A DNA stretch of 49,368 bases from Chromera velia (Eukaryota > Sar > Chromeraceae), in contig JAHBMJ010000753.1 in the NCBI GenBank assembly GCA_018398765.1, forward strand, positions 68,019 through 117,386. The letters are read 5' to 3'. Below, piece by piece: positions 1-11,700 of this stretch (positions are counted from its first letter, which is position 1; each line of letters opens with the position of its first letter). Below the pieces are notes generated by a model. That model made no database searches. It was not told the DNA's origin and saw nothing but the letters and a program-made list of their open reading frames with translations. The translations under genes were made by a program, and so were the position numbers.

Positions 1-387
1 GGGGGGGCGGGGGGGAGAGAGAGAGGGAGAGAGACAGAGACAGAGAGACTCAAATAGCCTCAGATCTCCCCTTTTTTTTTTCTCCAGTCTGGTCGGGGAA
101 CCTTCTGACCAAAAAGCTAGGCCGATCCACAACGCAGACAGGCGGACAGGTACTGAAGGAGAAACTGGAACCTCCCGCCTGTTCGTTCCTCGAGCCAATG
201 GACAGAGCATACGAACGAGATACAAAAGTGCATTATCGCATTTTTGTTTTCTTTTCGGGTCATGTTCAGACCGAAAAATTAAGTAGTCTTCTTCTTGTTC
301 TTCTCTTTCGTTTTCTTCCTTTTTTGTTCGTATGCTTCCCTACTCACATCCAAACAGATTGTTCTAATCGATTTCCTTTTCAGAGAG
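1..387. other. Left edge of window, poly-G and GA-rich start, no gene seen
   Basis: The first 45 bases are a poly-G run followed by GA-type repeats, the same kind of sequence that borders the N gaps and the right end. The rest is the presumed 3' flank of the Sm protein gene that lies on the minus strand. I see no convincing coding segment here. Confidence 0.6.
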
Positions 388-1942
388 CTACGACGAGAAT
401 TTCTCCTGTAAAAAAAGAAGAGAAACGAAGCGAGTGAAGTTAATAATGAGGCCAGCTCGACTGACACATTCATGATGAGCGCGATGTTCTCGCCCTTCAG
501 CATGATTCTTCCGATCTTCTTTCTGGTCTTCTTGCGAACGGACAATTCCTCTGCATGGTCCAACACGATGTTCATGTACTCATCGAATCCCTGCAGGCAA
601 CAACAGGACGGAGGAAGGGCGAGCAGGCAGACAGGCAACGACACAGAAGCATCTTGGAAATGCACAACATGAAAGGCAGGTTCGTTCAAGGGTGAGTCAA
701 GTAACTGCAAACAGTTCGAAGAAACGGAGGCAACCCCACTCAAAGCCACCAGTGGCAGTGCCAACCGTCATTCGTACACTGCACGGCAGCAGGCACGCGA
801 TTGATTCTCGGCGTGCTTGATCAAGTCACTGAAGGCATAAGGAGGGGCCGGACGACACAAAAGTGGGTTAGCGAAGAGAGGACACAAGAAGAAGGACAGG
901 CACGGAAGAGACGATCGGGGGAAGGAGGCAAGCAAGCAAGAATGGGAGGGGAGCGGAGAGAACGTAGGAAGACAGAGGAGGAAAGCAACCAAGGAACGAG
1001 AGAAGAGGAGCGAAGAAAGAGAGGCAAGAAGAAGGGTAAGAGAAGGGATGAATGGACGCCGAAATGAAGAAGGAAAACAATTCATTTTTCTCACTCTGCT
1101 CCGTGTCCATCTTACATTCCCTCTTCCCAAAGCTGAAACTTGCTCTTCTATGAATTCTTCTTGATAAGGGGAAATGACTGCAGGACGAACTGACCAAGAT
1201 TTGTCCCTCTATCCGCAGATCGTTTTGTTCGTACAGCCAGATTTGCACCGTGGCTTTTGATGTCAGATATCGAAATATCTGATTCTGCACACACAAATGT
1301 AACACCAGCTCGCGTGAGGAAAGAACAGAAGCAAGAACAGAGCGGCAGGCGAGCGCAGAGGTTCAGGGAAATGGACAGAAGCAGAAAGTCAAGAGAAGAA
1401 CGGCGGAAAGATCAAGGATGCCGGAGGAACAGCATGAAAGACAGCAAGTGAAGAAGGAGAGGGAAGAAGAAGAAGGAAGAGTTAGAGGATCAAAGAGAAC
1501 GGAAAACAGGCAGGAAGGGGAGGGAAGGAACCACAGCAAGGTGAGGGCGAAGGCAAAAACGAAAACAGAAGAAAGAAAGAAAGAAGGCAGGAAGGGAGGA
1601 AGTGGAACGGGGAAAAGGGGTGCGGAAAAAGAGAGGAAGGGAACGGGGAATGAAGGAGTAAGGGCACAGGAAAAGGAACGACTTCAGAAAAAGAGACGGC
1701 TTGAAGGGGACTGACGAGGAACGAGAGGAAGGGGAGGGAGACAGAAGAGGCAAATTGGACTTGAAGAGCAAACACAGATAAAATGACGAAGGGAGCGGGA
1801 GAAGGATGCCAAAGAGAAGCACAAGGGGCGGGCGCCAGACAACCAGATAGGAAGGAGACGGGATTGTGAAAGGAATCAGAAGAGACGGAGGCGGACTTAC
1901 AATTGGAAGAGTCATAATCTTCTGCAGTTTCTTATTTGACAT
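388..1942 (-). CDS. SNRPE: Small nuclear ribonucleoprotein E (SmE), 4 exons
   Basis: This is the SmE subunit of the heptameric Sm ring that coats U1, U2, U4 and U5 snRNAs in the spliceosome. Exons read on the minus strand: 1901-1942, 1195-1284, 468-590 and probably 388-405. The pieces [37 protein letters not shown] and [12 protein letters not shown] match the eukaryotic SmE family in order, covering the Sm1 and Sm2 motifs. The first two donors are GTAAGT and GTCAGT, and the acceptors before exons 2 and 3 end in TGCAG. Without the last intron the frame runs about 60 residues past the usual end. Splicing a 62-base intron (donor GTGTCA, acceptor TTTTACAG after a T-rich tract) gives a stop at 388 and a protein of about 90 residues, close to the normal 92. 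That last junction is inferred. The start could also be one of two Met codons slightly upstream (1948 or 1963). Confidence 0.9.
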
Positions 1943-3002
1943 CACCATCTTGACAAACTTCAAGAATTAAAGTGGGGACACTCAGGTAGGAAGGTGGCTT
2001 GCAACGAAGTTCTTTGCAATGTTTGTGATGGGGTGCTCCCTCACACCACGCACTGGTGTCACTGTGGTTGAAGCGCCGAAACTGTTTTGCAGAGACTCTT
2101 TTTGACTTTCCTGAAAGTATCAAGAGGAGATTCTTCTGTTCGCAAAATTTGTGAAACGAACAAGAGGCAGTAAATGTCACCAGGCTCGAGGGTTCAGAAC
2201 TTCAATAATTCAAGTGAAGGATTGGGGTCGATCCCCACTGAACTTCACTTGCGCTGAATTTTGTGCCCATATTCTCGCTGTAGTCAGAGTGATCCGTCAA
2301 ATTGAAAAGGTGCGCACATGCAGGTATTGTATATACTAATACTTTCAACGAAAAAATTTGGGTGAGACCCCCTGATTTTTTCGGCGTGATAATCTCGCGC
2401 CGACTCACGGTCACTGCATGTGATAATCACTGTACGGAGAATAGCTCTACAGTCATTGGAGAGTGTGCTCCGTCGATTTCCGCATATTTTAGCTAACTGA
2501 GCTGCCATCATAGGCAAAAAAAGTGCAGTTTACTTGAAAAACTCAATACAGAAAGCAAAATTTCAATACAAAAAACAATTAAGTAATTAAATTAATTCAT
2601 GTTTGCATGAATCGATTTTTTAAATAAAAAAGCGAAATTATTAAATACGTATATATACGTGTACGTACATTTGCATGCACATGCATGCAGGCAGGAGAGA
2701 CGACCCTTAATTCTCGCAAGGAATGGAAGCTGGTGATTGAGTGATCAGAAGGTTGACAAAAGCATGGTGGGCTCGAGTCGGTTTCCATAAGTCTGTGCAG
2801 TTTTGACTTCCTGAGAGAAACACGTGCAAGCACCCAGAGGGCCTCACAAGCCCGAAGTCAAAGTCACTAACTAAGCAAAGAGCGTCAGACTGAACCCCTC
2901 ACAATGAGAACCGACACTCTCCCCTCCGTGACTCAGAACGCGTCAAATCTCACCTACCGACCATGGGCGAGAGCGTGACCCTCCACCACCCCGGGAAAGG
3001 GA
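1943..3002. other. Head-to-head spacer between SmE and the TTYRH protein
   Basis: This is a shared upstream region of about 1 kb between two divergently read genes. It holds an imperfect palindrome around 2205-2260 centred on GGGGTCGATCCCC and a short AT-rich stretch at 2518-2680. From 2904 a short open frame (24 codons) lies in phase with the next gene but ends at a TGA at 2976. No other gene or RNA is recognised. Confidence 0.4.
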
Positions 3003-3653
3003 ATGAAGGATTACTACACTCACCCGGCAGAGAACTCCTTAGAGTACACAAAGAACATGACCAAGTTTGGAAAAACCACTCTCGCAGAAACTTTTACGAA
3101 ACCGACTCCCTACAAATTCGTACAGAACCCTCACCCAAGATACCTTCAAGACCACCCCAAACCCTCACAATTTCCCCACTACAAGCCTCTCGTAGGCCCC
3201 ATGGGAGCACAATACACATCCCACCCTCCCGACATGCAACATGATGAGGGAGACAATATGGGAACAACCTACCGGCACTTCTATACCAAAAAGACACAGG
3301 TGGGTGAGTTCCTTGACAAGACCCAACCCGCAAAGCCGGCCCCATTCCCCGGGCCAGGTGCGGGGTACGGCACCAACTACATGTCGCTCTCGGGTGTCAG
3401 CTGGTTGCCAAAGAAGCGCAGCCAGATATGGAAGACGACCTACCGTCACTACTACGTACCTCAGCCCATGAGCAAAGCCGTGTGCTGCAAGACCGACGAG
3501 GACAAGTGCGGGTTCTGTGACAGTTACGACGCGGCAGTGCCCACTGCAGGGAAGCTGCCGACTGTGGTTGGAGGGGCAACCCGTTACCCCGCAATGACCT
3601 CAAGGTTGGAGCTGCACACGCAGAAGAGGGGGCTGAGCACAACCAGGTGTTGA
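3003..3653 (+). CDS. Tyr/Pro/His-rich protein with TTYRH motifs, unknown function
   Basis: This is a 216-residue single-exon frame that I do not recognise. It is rich in Tyr, Pro, His and Lys and carries two near-copies of a short motif, GTTYRHFY (about residue 87) and TTYRHYY (about residue 145). A cysteine cluster follows (CC, then CGFC, about residues 161-172). Short repeated Tyr/Pro motifs without a globular domain recall microtubule inner proteins of cilia, but that is only a resemblance in style. The Met at 3003 is the first in the frame after the TGA at 2976. A further 24 in-frame codons from an ATG at 2904 also look protein-like (they include NLTYRPW), so the true N-terminus may lie upstream. 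The gene faces away from SmE and converges on the cysteine-rich secreted protein. Confidence 0.7.
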   Translation: MKDYYTHPAENSLEYTKNMTKFGKTTLAETFTKPTPYKFVQNPHPRYLQDHPKPSQFPHYKPLVGPMGAQYTSHPPDMQHDEGDNMGTTYRHFYTKKTQVGEFLDKTQPAKPAPFPGPGAGYGTNYMSLSGVSWLPKKRSQIWKTTYRHYYVPQPMSKAVCCKTDEDKCGFCDSYDAAVPTAGKLPTVVGGATRYPAMTSRLELHTQKRGLSTTRC

Positions 3654-4547
3654 GGGCTCTAGCGGTGACTAGACGTCCAGTCATCATGTGAAAAGAGGAA
3701 AGATGTGGATGGATTGCAGCATTTCAGTAAGAAAGAAAGAAGGAAGAGAAGGGATGTGTGAGTTGTTTTAGAAGGAGTCTGGAAGGTGGAAGAGAGTGAG
3801 GTAAAGCCTAAGAGAAAAGAGTCACTAGAAGCGTCACTGTGAGAAAGGGGGTCGTCAATACACACGGACAAAGAGGCAGGCAGACAGGCAGAAGGAATTC
3901 CTGAAGGACGAGGGGGGAGAGCAAAGCGGAGGGGGCCGGATGGAAGATGGTTGAGCCCGCACGGTCCTCTGCTGCTTCGATGTCGATCGATGTCTGAATG
4001 AGGAGAACAAACAAATGTCTCCATCCTCCTTCTCTCTCCATCTCGATGTGAATTGATTCCGATCTCTCTGTCTTCCTTTCTGTGCATGGACTGACTTTGA
4101 AGTTCAGAAAAGAAAACTCAGGAGAATCGATCGGAGTAATTCTTTCAGGAATGGCGGTTTCCCCTTTCTCCCACGGTACGCATTATGTAGAGCAAGAATT
4201 AAAGAAAACAAACCAAGTAATGCACCAGCAATTTGACCGGTCTGCTCGATCGACGATACGTGTTTGTTTTTGCACGGACGTTGGCAACTTTGATTGATAT
4301 GAAAAGAGTGGCGCACCCCCATCGACTAACCAGGACGCCTTGCGACAGAGTGATCTATCATCTATTGCCAGGAAAAGGCTTCCCGTGCAATCAAAATGGG
4401 AAATGAACAGAAAACCAGGGCAAGAGATCGATGCATTGTCCGCATGATGGGGCTTCTAACAAGAAACAGTCACACAGTCAGGAAACAAATTGATTCAGTA
4501 AACCTTTTTGTTCGTTTTTGAAAGATCGTTGAAAAATGGAAATTCTA
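3654..4547. other. Downstream spacer, no gene seen
   Basis: This is the 3' flank of the TTYRH protein. It contains GA-rich sequence and moderately AT-rich sequence toward the MITE. Short open frames on both strands lack any recognisable domain. Confidence 0.4.
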
Positions 4548-4555
4548 GATTAAAA

Positions 4556-4798
4556 CTAGGCGACGCACAGTGATAAAAAAAAAGAAAAAAAAAAATTGAA
4601 GAAGCCTAATCTTTTTTATTTTTTTTTCTATTATTTTATTGGAAGTGCCAAACATGTAACAACAACACATCTAACTACAAAACCTACCTTTGCTAAGTTT
4701 GCTTGGACTTTTGACCACTAGACTAAAAAAAAAAAAAAGAAAAAAAAAATCTCGACATGTCTATTCTTTTTTTTTTTTTACCACTGTGCGTCGCCTAG
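4556..4798. mobile_element. hAT-like MITE, 243 bp, with 8-bp target site duplication
   Basis: The left end reads CTAGGCGACGCACAGTG and the right end is its exact reverse complement. The match continues inward into an A-rich left arm and a T-rich right arm. The element is flanked on both sides by the 8-base direct repeat GATTAAAA (4548-4555 and 4799-4806). Terminal inverted repeats with an 8-bp duplication and no coding capacity define a non-autonomous DNA transposon. An 8-bp duplication is typical of hAT elements. The intact duplication and near-perfect ends suggest a fairly recent insertion. It sits in the tail-to-tail spacer between two genes. Confidence 0.85.
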
Positions 4799-4806
4799 GA
4801 TTAAAA

Positions 4807-5440
4807 TCAAATAAAATCTTATGCATTTACATAAAAATTATTTATTCAATTGAATCTATTTTATACTATTGGTATTAATATTGTTAAGTGAAAATAAATG
4901 AAGGAGTTAGGTTAAAGCCGGTGAGCCACCTCTTAGGCTCTGGCCAACCTGGGATGCCATGTAGAAATTCATTAATTACGCAACTATACGCAACCTAGGT
5001 TCCATGGGGCATTTGAAGGCTTGTAAGACTAGGTGGCCCCTTTGCTTTAGTTTTAAGCACACATGCCGGACGGAGGTGCCTTGGCCCTCGGAAAAGATAA
5101 AAGCTGCATATAGCATACAACAGACCACCCCCCCACCGGTCTTCTCCCCATCTCCCCATTTCTCCCCCACAAAAGCAAAACGCCCGACAGCACCATTTGT
5201 TTGGAACCTATGGTCTAGGCTATGGAGGGACAAGAACAAAAGAAGATGCAGTGCCTCTGTCCAAAGCCCCTCCTTGTACCCATTACCCCACTTGCACTTG
5301 TTTCAAGAACTAGTAAACTTGCTGTTCATAGTAATTTCAGACCTGAAACCCGAGCTCCCCTGACTGAAGCAGTAAAAAACCTACAGAAAGAAAACGATAT
5401 GACAAGAGAGAACACGACATGATGAAGAAAACAACATGTA
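4807..5440. other. Spacer of unknown origin, no gene seen
   Basis: The first 100 bases are AT-rich. The stretch 4900-5430 is of mixed composition and differs from the flanking AT-rich DNA, so it could be an old insertion. No protein domain is recognisable in the short frames here. Confidence 0.3.
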
Positions 5441-6060
5441 CTCTAGTCAAATACCTGTTACCTGAAGTTGAACACTAGAGTTGAACACTACTGTTAGACT
5501 ACAGTGTTAGTACTATATAAAATTCAGTATACAAAAAAATGCATAAAAAATTAATAAAAATATTCATTTTTCCTCCAATTTTCCTTTTTGATTTCAACTT
5601 TTATATACATTTTTTTTTTGTCAACTATAGAGAATTAGAAGTTTAAATTGACTTGAATAACGCTTATAAGTCAAGTCAAGTTCTAAAAACACTGTATACA
5701 CGTCTCAGTTTCAAGTTCTAACTCTCTATATATTCTTTTTTATAGTTTTTTTTCTTTTTAATAATAAGTTGATATCAAAAAAATGGTGAATTGATATGAA
5801 TTAATTGTTTGTAAATTTTCCAGGATTTAAAAAAAAAATAATATATGTGTTTTTTTTTTACTGAATTTTACAGAATCACGCATAATTCGTTCAAAGTTCT
5901 CACATATACTTTCACATTTCAATGATATCATCTCCAAGTCTATAGTGCATGAATGTATGATTAATGTTTCCCGATGTTTTCAACTTTTTAGTAATCGATC
6001 ACTGACGTTATAACAGTGATGCTGATCGAGAAGTATTGATCGAGTCACTGTGTTTTCCTT
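5440..6060. other. AT-rich island in tail-to-tail spacer
   Basis: This is a strongly AT-rich stretch with T homopolymers and no coding potential. It lies between the plus-strand TTYRH gene and the minus-strand cysteine-rich gene, so both are read toward it. It resembles three other islands in the window, all in the same kind of spacer. Confidence 0.6.
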
Positions 6061-6439
6061 CCTGTATAACTCTATCTTGATCTCTGCTAGGATCTCTGTG
6101 CGCACTGCACTGAGATGTACGTGTGTATACATGCATCCCGTGCTTTGTGGCACACGCAGTACGTAAATGCATGTCTCATCAACCCTTCAATTCGCGGCCT
6201 GCCGTCTGCGTTTTCTTCTTTCTCTGGTTTTTGCCAAGTCTCTGGCTCACCGTCAGTCCTTTTTGTCTGTACGTCTCTGCGGTCTCTACGTCTTTCGCAA
6301 AGTTTTCAAAACACCGATGCTTTTATCCCCCTCTGGCGGTGTATAGTGTTCCCTTTTCTGTGAGATCGTTTTCTATGATTCCTCGTGAAAACTTCAAAGA
6401 TCATTGCAGCACGCCCCGCCCCCCCCCCTCTCTCTCTTC

Positions 6440-7986
6440 TTACACGGTAGATTGTTTGTTGCAAGCCGAGCCGAAGAAAGTCGCCAGAGGACAGTTCTTG
6501 TTGGGAGGCAAACACTTGTCTCCGCACGCATACTGCTTCCCCCCTCTGGCACCACACAGCGGCTTGCACAGAGCCTTACCGATATTCCCACCGGACATCC
6601 GGGGATCCTCCGTGACCTTCTGCCAGTACTCGGGGGTGTCCGTCTTCACGGAGGGGCCCTTGTCAGCCTGCACTCGCACGCGCACACGCACACACACATA
6701 CAAAAATACTCACACTCACACTCCCTCTCTCTCTCTCTCTCGCGCGCGCGCGCGTGCGCGCACACACACACACACACACAGCAACAGAGGAAATGGGCCC
6801 ACGAAAGAAAGATGGCCAGAAAAAAGAAAATATCGAGCAGAAAAAATGGATCAAAGAAACAATCTTCGTGGAAGAAATATATACCGAGCATCCAATCAGT
6901 GCAATCATCTCAGCTCATCTTCGGGACACGGGGTTTCCTCGGCGTTCCCCCTCCGCTCTTTCCCTTCCCCCGCATGCTTCTATACGTTCCTGCGTTGCAT
7001 GCACCCCCCGGAACTTTCGAGACCGGACACTCCCTACCGGTCTTGAAGCAACTGTCTCCGCATGCGCTCTTAGTCTTTGGACACTTGCGCGTGCAGGCAG
7101 TGGGGTCAATGAGTCCATCTGGGGTCTGTGCTCTTCTAGGGTCATTTGCCATCATCTGAAAATATTGGTCTGAGCCTGTGGTGACTGTGGGCCCTGACGG
7201 TCCCTTCTTTCCTGCTGCTGTTTTTTTGGCGCTTCCTGGAGGGACATAGTCCTCATCGTCTGGGTCATCGGGCCCCTCCGGTTCCTCTTCGGGTTCTTCC
7301 TCGTACACGTCGTCCTCGTCTGTCTGGTAATCGTCTCCAATGTCATAGTCCTCTTCCATCTCCATTGGCATCGCACCAACTGAATCTTCGTCTGAATTGG
7401 CGGGACCCACGCTATTGGTGCACGAGTGTCCGTATTGTTGGAGAAACTGAAGAATAGGATCATGACCAAAGTTGACCATCATAGTAATTGCCCCCCAACA
7501 ATTTGACCAAGTGGCTGCTTTCTCAGGGGACTTAAAACCCGCCTGTGGAACCCCCACCATAGTGAGGATCCCATCAACGTTTTGCACCACCAAGTTCTCG
7601 GGGATCGCCTCTGCACCGCAATAAGTCCCGATCCCCCACGCAGCCGCCAGGTTGGAGGGGATACCGTCAACCTTCCCCCCCTGTGCCTTGATTTTCTCCC
7701 CGGCTCCCTGCACACCTTGCTTGTTGGTCATCAGGGCCAAGTGAGCAAGTCGGAGAAAAAATTCAAATACGGCCGGGCTCCGTTGGCGCCGTTTGAGGTC
7801 CTCCTGTGCCTGCGTGTAGCACGCGTGCATTCGATTCACATGAGCCGCATCACACTGCATGGAACCGAAGGTTACACTCTGCTTTGTAGTCATCCTGTCC
7901 CCTTCGCCCTCTCTCTCTTTGGAGAGACGGAGACTGGAGACACCGGAGACGCATGCGAACGCTAAGAAAACGCCGAGAACGCGCAT
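6440..7986 (-). CDS. Secreted protein with two six-cysteine ACGDxC modules
   Basis: There are two exons. Exon 1 begins at 7986 and its donor lies close to 6915 (exact site unclear). Exon 2 is 6440-6667, opened by a TGCAG acceptor. The protein starts with a signal peptide (MRVLGVFLAFACVSG). A roughly 160-residue region with several cysteines follows, then a very acidic linker (Asp/Glu/Pro-rich), then two related C-terminal modules. The modules share YFQ or YWQ, then DPR, then cysteines spaced C-x3-C-x6-C-x3-C-x6-C-x9-C in the first and C-x3-C-x9-C-x3-C-x6-C-x9-C in the second. Both contain ACGD-x-C and CP. The even spacing suggests disulfide-bonded domains outside the cell or in the secretory route. 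The intron between the modules holds CA and GA repeats. I do not recognise the family. Confidence 0.75.
6679..6780. repeat. CA, CT and CG dinucleotide repeats in an intron
   Basis: A compound dinucleotide tract: (CA)n, then CT, then a short alternating CG stretch, then (CA)n. It lies inside the intron of the cysteine-rich secreted protein gene. Confidence 0.85.
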
Positions 7987-8726
7987 GGTTCTTCTTCCCT
8001 TCTCTCAACTCTGGGGACGACTGCAGACATGGAAACGTGGTCACACTCCAAAAAGCCAATGACGCAGACTCTGTGAGCCTTCCCACAGGGTGGTCATAAA
8101 GTCGAGCTTCAAAAACTTTGAAGCTGAATTTGGATTAATTTAATTGTATAAAATTTTTCTATATAATTAATTTAGTAATTAATTGCATATATACACGGGA
8201 TACACCCAACCAGTTGGGTGAGTGCCTCGGGGGGCTATTTAGGGGTCCGCTAATTGATGCACACCATCGGGGGCTTGGGCATGTCTAAGTTGTGTGCTGC
8301 CATGGGGCGGGGGCCACGGCAGCGAAGTATGCTTGGTATGCATGTGCAACTCCGTGCGAGTTACTTGAGGGGCACACATGCGCAAAGTAATTAAGGCATG
8401 TGCGATCGCGGCTCCGTGCGAGTTGCTTGAGGGGCACATTTTGGAACTCGGGCGACACCGACCGTGACAGAGACAGAACCGATCCCCCCCTCAAAAATGA
8501 AAAAATGCGTTATGCGAGTGCGTGCGATCTCAGGGCCTCTCGGCTGATCTCAGCAGAGCTGAGCTGCCCCCCGAGGCGATATGCATGCAGATTTTTTTAT
8601 TTGTCATGAAGAATTTGTGGCAGGCGCGCGCAGGGTGCATGGTAGGTACGTGCGCGTTGAGAGCGAAAATTTTGTTTTTTTTGTTCATGCATACATCCAT
8701 GCATCGATCCGCGATCGGTCAGCTGC
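7987..8726. other. Head-to-head spacer, presumed shared promoter region
   Basis: This lies between the divergent cysteine-rich gene and the methyltransferase-like gene. It contains a short AT-rich segment near 8125-8190 and a pair of 27-base direct repeats near 8350-8438. No gene is seen. Confidence 0.4.
8350..8438. repeat. Pair of 27-base direct repeats 62 bp apart
   Basis: Copies at 8350-8376 and 8412-8438 differ at one base (core CCGTGCGAGTT then CTTGAGGGGCACA). They lie in the spacer between two divergent genes, so a regulatory role is possible but not shown. Confidence 0.6.
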
Positions 8727-11700
8727 ATGAACAGCTGGCCGGGAAGATGGCTGAGTGACGTCGATCCCTACGATGATCTTGCGTGTCGACAGGCTGCAAG
8801 GCGAGCGTGGTTGCGTCAACGTGTGCTCTTCACTTTCCTACTGCCGACTTCTCTCCTCTACAGAGTTGTGCATGCACATGAGAATCTGCCTCAACTGATG
8901 TCTATTGACGTGTCTTCGCCTGTGGGGGGGGACGCCATGGAGCTCATCCAAATGGTTCGCTCTCTGGAGTCAGCCTCCCGACTTCCTGTGTCAATCGGAA
9001 ACGCTATGGAGAAGTCTGCAAACGTGGTCAGCAGCACCAGCTTGCACGGATCTGCGCAGGCTAGCGCAATCCGCGACAAACGAATTGCCGCAGATTTTGC
9101 TCAGAAGGCAAAAGCAGCTCAACGAAAGCGCAGGGTCCGAGAGCTTCAAGCAACTTACTTTGCAGGACTCCCGCAAGGCAAACCATCTAGATCAGACGCC
9201 CTTCCCGCCTTCTCTCGCGGTGTAATCACTGCCTTTGGCTCGGCAAGAGAAAGAGTCAGAAGGGAGTCTGGAGAGGGAAGTCACTCGTCCCTTCAGGTCA
9301 CTGAGGGGGAGACTGACCTTCCTCTAGACAGAGAGAGGGTTGGCACATCCTTTGTGCCTGGGAGGTCAAAATTTGGTCCCCAGAATTGCTTCCTTGCCAT
9401 GAGAAAGAGGGAGATCAAACGCATGAGCCGGCTGATCACAGACGAGAGCATCCAAGAGGAGGACGAACAAGCCATGATGCATGCAAAGGGTGGCCCCAAG
9501 CGCAGTGGATCGTATCGCCTCATCCGTCTATCCACCCATCCGCAGCAGGAAGAGGAGGATTCCCACTCGCTCTTTGACTCTTCCCCCCTCCCTTCTTGCT
9601 CCGGGGTTCCCACACAAGAGAGGAAGCAGGAAAGTTCTTCGTCATCATCTTCCTCTGGGGCACCGAGAGAGAAGAAGGCAGAGGAGATGCAGAAACCGTC
9701 AGCATCAAATCCAGTAGACAAAGCCAAGAAACAGAAGGAGAGAGAGAGAGCAGACTCAACACAGTTTCCAGTCCTCCTGAAGAAAATTCCAACCAAACAC
9801 GAGGACCACCAAACAGAAACAGCACTCTATCATCGTCAACAGTCCCATCTCTCTCCCCAAAAGGTCAGCTAGTCCGCCAGTCAGTCAGTTACGAAAGCAG
9901 TGGTGTGCCACGCAAAGAGCAAGTGCGGGGAGGGGAATATCTAGTTGCCTCGCTCGCTTGCTTGCTTGCAGATCAGCCTTTTTGCCACTCACTGACGTTT
10001 GAATCTCTTCGCAACTCTCGATCTGAATCGCTTCTGATGCCTCGGACTCCTCCCCCCCCCCCTTTTTTTGCGTCTTCCGTTGGCCAAGATCTTCTGTCTG
10101 TGCACATCGAGGAGGGGGACTTCTTCCCTTCCAAATTTGTGCCTTCCTTGCGGATACGCTTTCTCAATGGGTGGGTACGAATTTGATGCAGTCGTTCTTT
10201 TGAAAAAGAAGCTAGCTCTCTTTCTCTTTTTCCCCTTCTTCTTTTCTCTTGTGCAGATGGGTGAGACAGGGTGGAGGTTTAGGCTTCGGCCTGAGGGAGA
10301 CACTTCTACACAGGGACAGGAGGAGGCGGCTGACCTGAATGCGAACATACAAGGCCGCGGTAGACCTGTAGAGAAGGCTGCAGGAGGCTCTCGAGGGTCA
10401 ATCAGGAGAGACCCCCCCGTCACAGGGGACTCGAGACAGAGGCAGCAGACGGAGAAAGAAGGGGAGACAGAGAGCCCGGGGAGGGAGAGGGCAGATCAGC
10501 ATGGCTCCCGTCGGCATCTCTCTCATTCTCATGCGATGCATCCCCCACCTCAACCGATTCAAAAAAAACCTGTGAGACTTTCTACTCCCCTAGATCCTCC
10601 ACGACAGTCATCTAATCTCCTTGCGTCCTCATTGCCGAACAACTCGGTTCCTCTTTCTACACTCTCAGGAAGGCAAAGCAGACAAGAAGGGGGGAACTCA
10701 CGAGGACGGAAATCCCCCCTTCCTCTGTCGCATCAGCACCATCACATGAAACTTCCAGGACATCCGCTTGCTCCTCTCCCCCCACATTCCACTGTACCGC
10801 GCACTCCCTCTCACGCTTTTGTTCGTTCCCTCACCCTCTTTCCCGAGGGCTTGCGACTTCTCGAAAATCCAGACGTCCCCCTCAGCTCCTCTCAACCAGA
10901 GGAGCAGGTGGGAAACAACGAGAACGCCCACAAGGAACAGGTGAGAGACGTCAGTCTGACTTCCTCTTCTTTGTGTCTCCCCTTTTGCATTGACTTTATT
11001 CGACCGCCAAGCACCGGGGGGCAGAGACGACTTCCTAGGAGCCGGGCGATGAGTCGGGCAGGAGCTCGAACCCCCATTCTGTCACCCCTTAATCACCCCT
11101 GCCCCCTTCCCCCCGGCAGATCGACCTTGCCGTCCTCTTCGCTTCCGAGTGACCCAACCGACCCTTCTGACTACTTCGCCACGGTCTTGCACATCAGCAG
11201 CAGCTCCTCCAAGCTCAAGGGAGGAGGAGAAAGAGAGGGGGGAGGGGGAGATGCACGAGAAGACAAATCGAATCTTGCCACCGGTGTGAAGGCGGACTCC
11301 ACCAATCCCTCTCCTAGATCCAGGCCGCCAAAAGAAGCAGAAAGAGAAAGAGACCGCAGCGCAACTTTGAAAGGCCCACAAAGGGCGACAGCGCCCACAG
11401 GGGTGGTTGAGGTCGTTAGGGCAGAAGACAAGTTGACCCACAGCGAGCCTCCTCACCCAAATCTCTCTTCGTCCTCTTCCTCTTCCACAGATACCGCAGG
11501 AGACCAGATGGCATCTGTTGCCAGGCAGCTGCAGGCTTCCACTCAGAGACTTGAAGCTTCTTTGCAACGGCAGACGGAAGCAGTTGCGCTCCCTTCCCAA
11601 GCACCTGTTTCTGTGATTGCCTCTCTCTCCACACAGAGACCTGCAGAAGAGACTGAGAAGAAGGATAAACGGCGCACTTCCCATGGAACATCCAAGCAAT

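Noticed and set aside
768-1800. Several 60-157-codon frames on both strands between SmE exons
   Set aside because: They are purine- or pyrimidine-rich intron sequence, and the SmE exons explain the coding signal.
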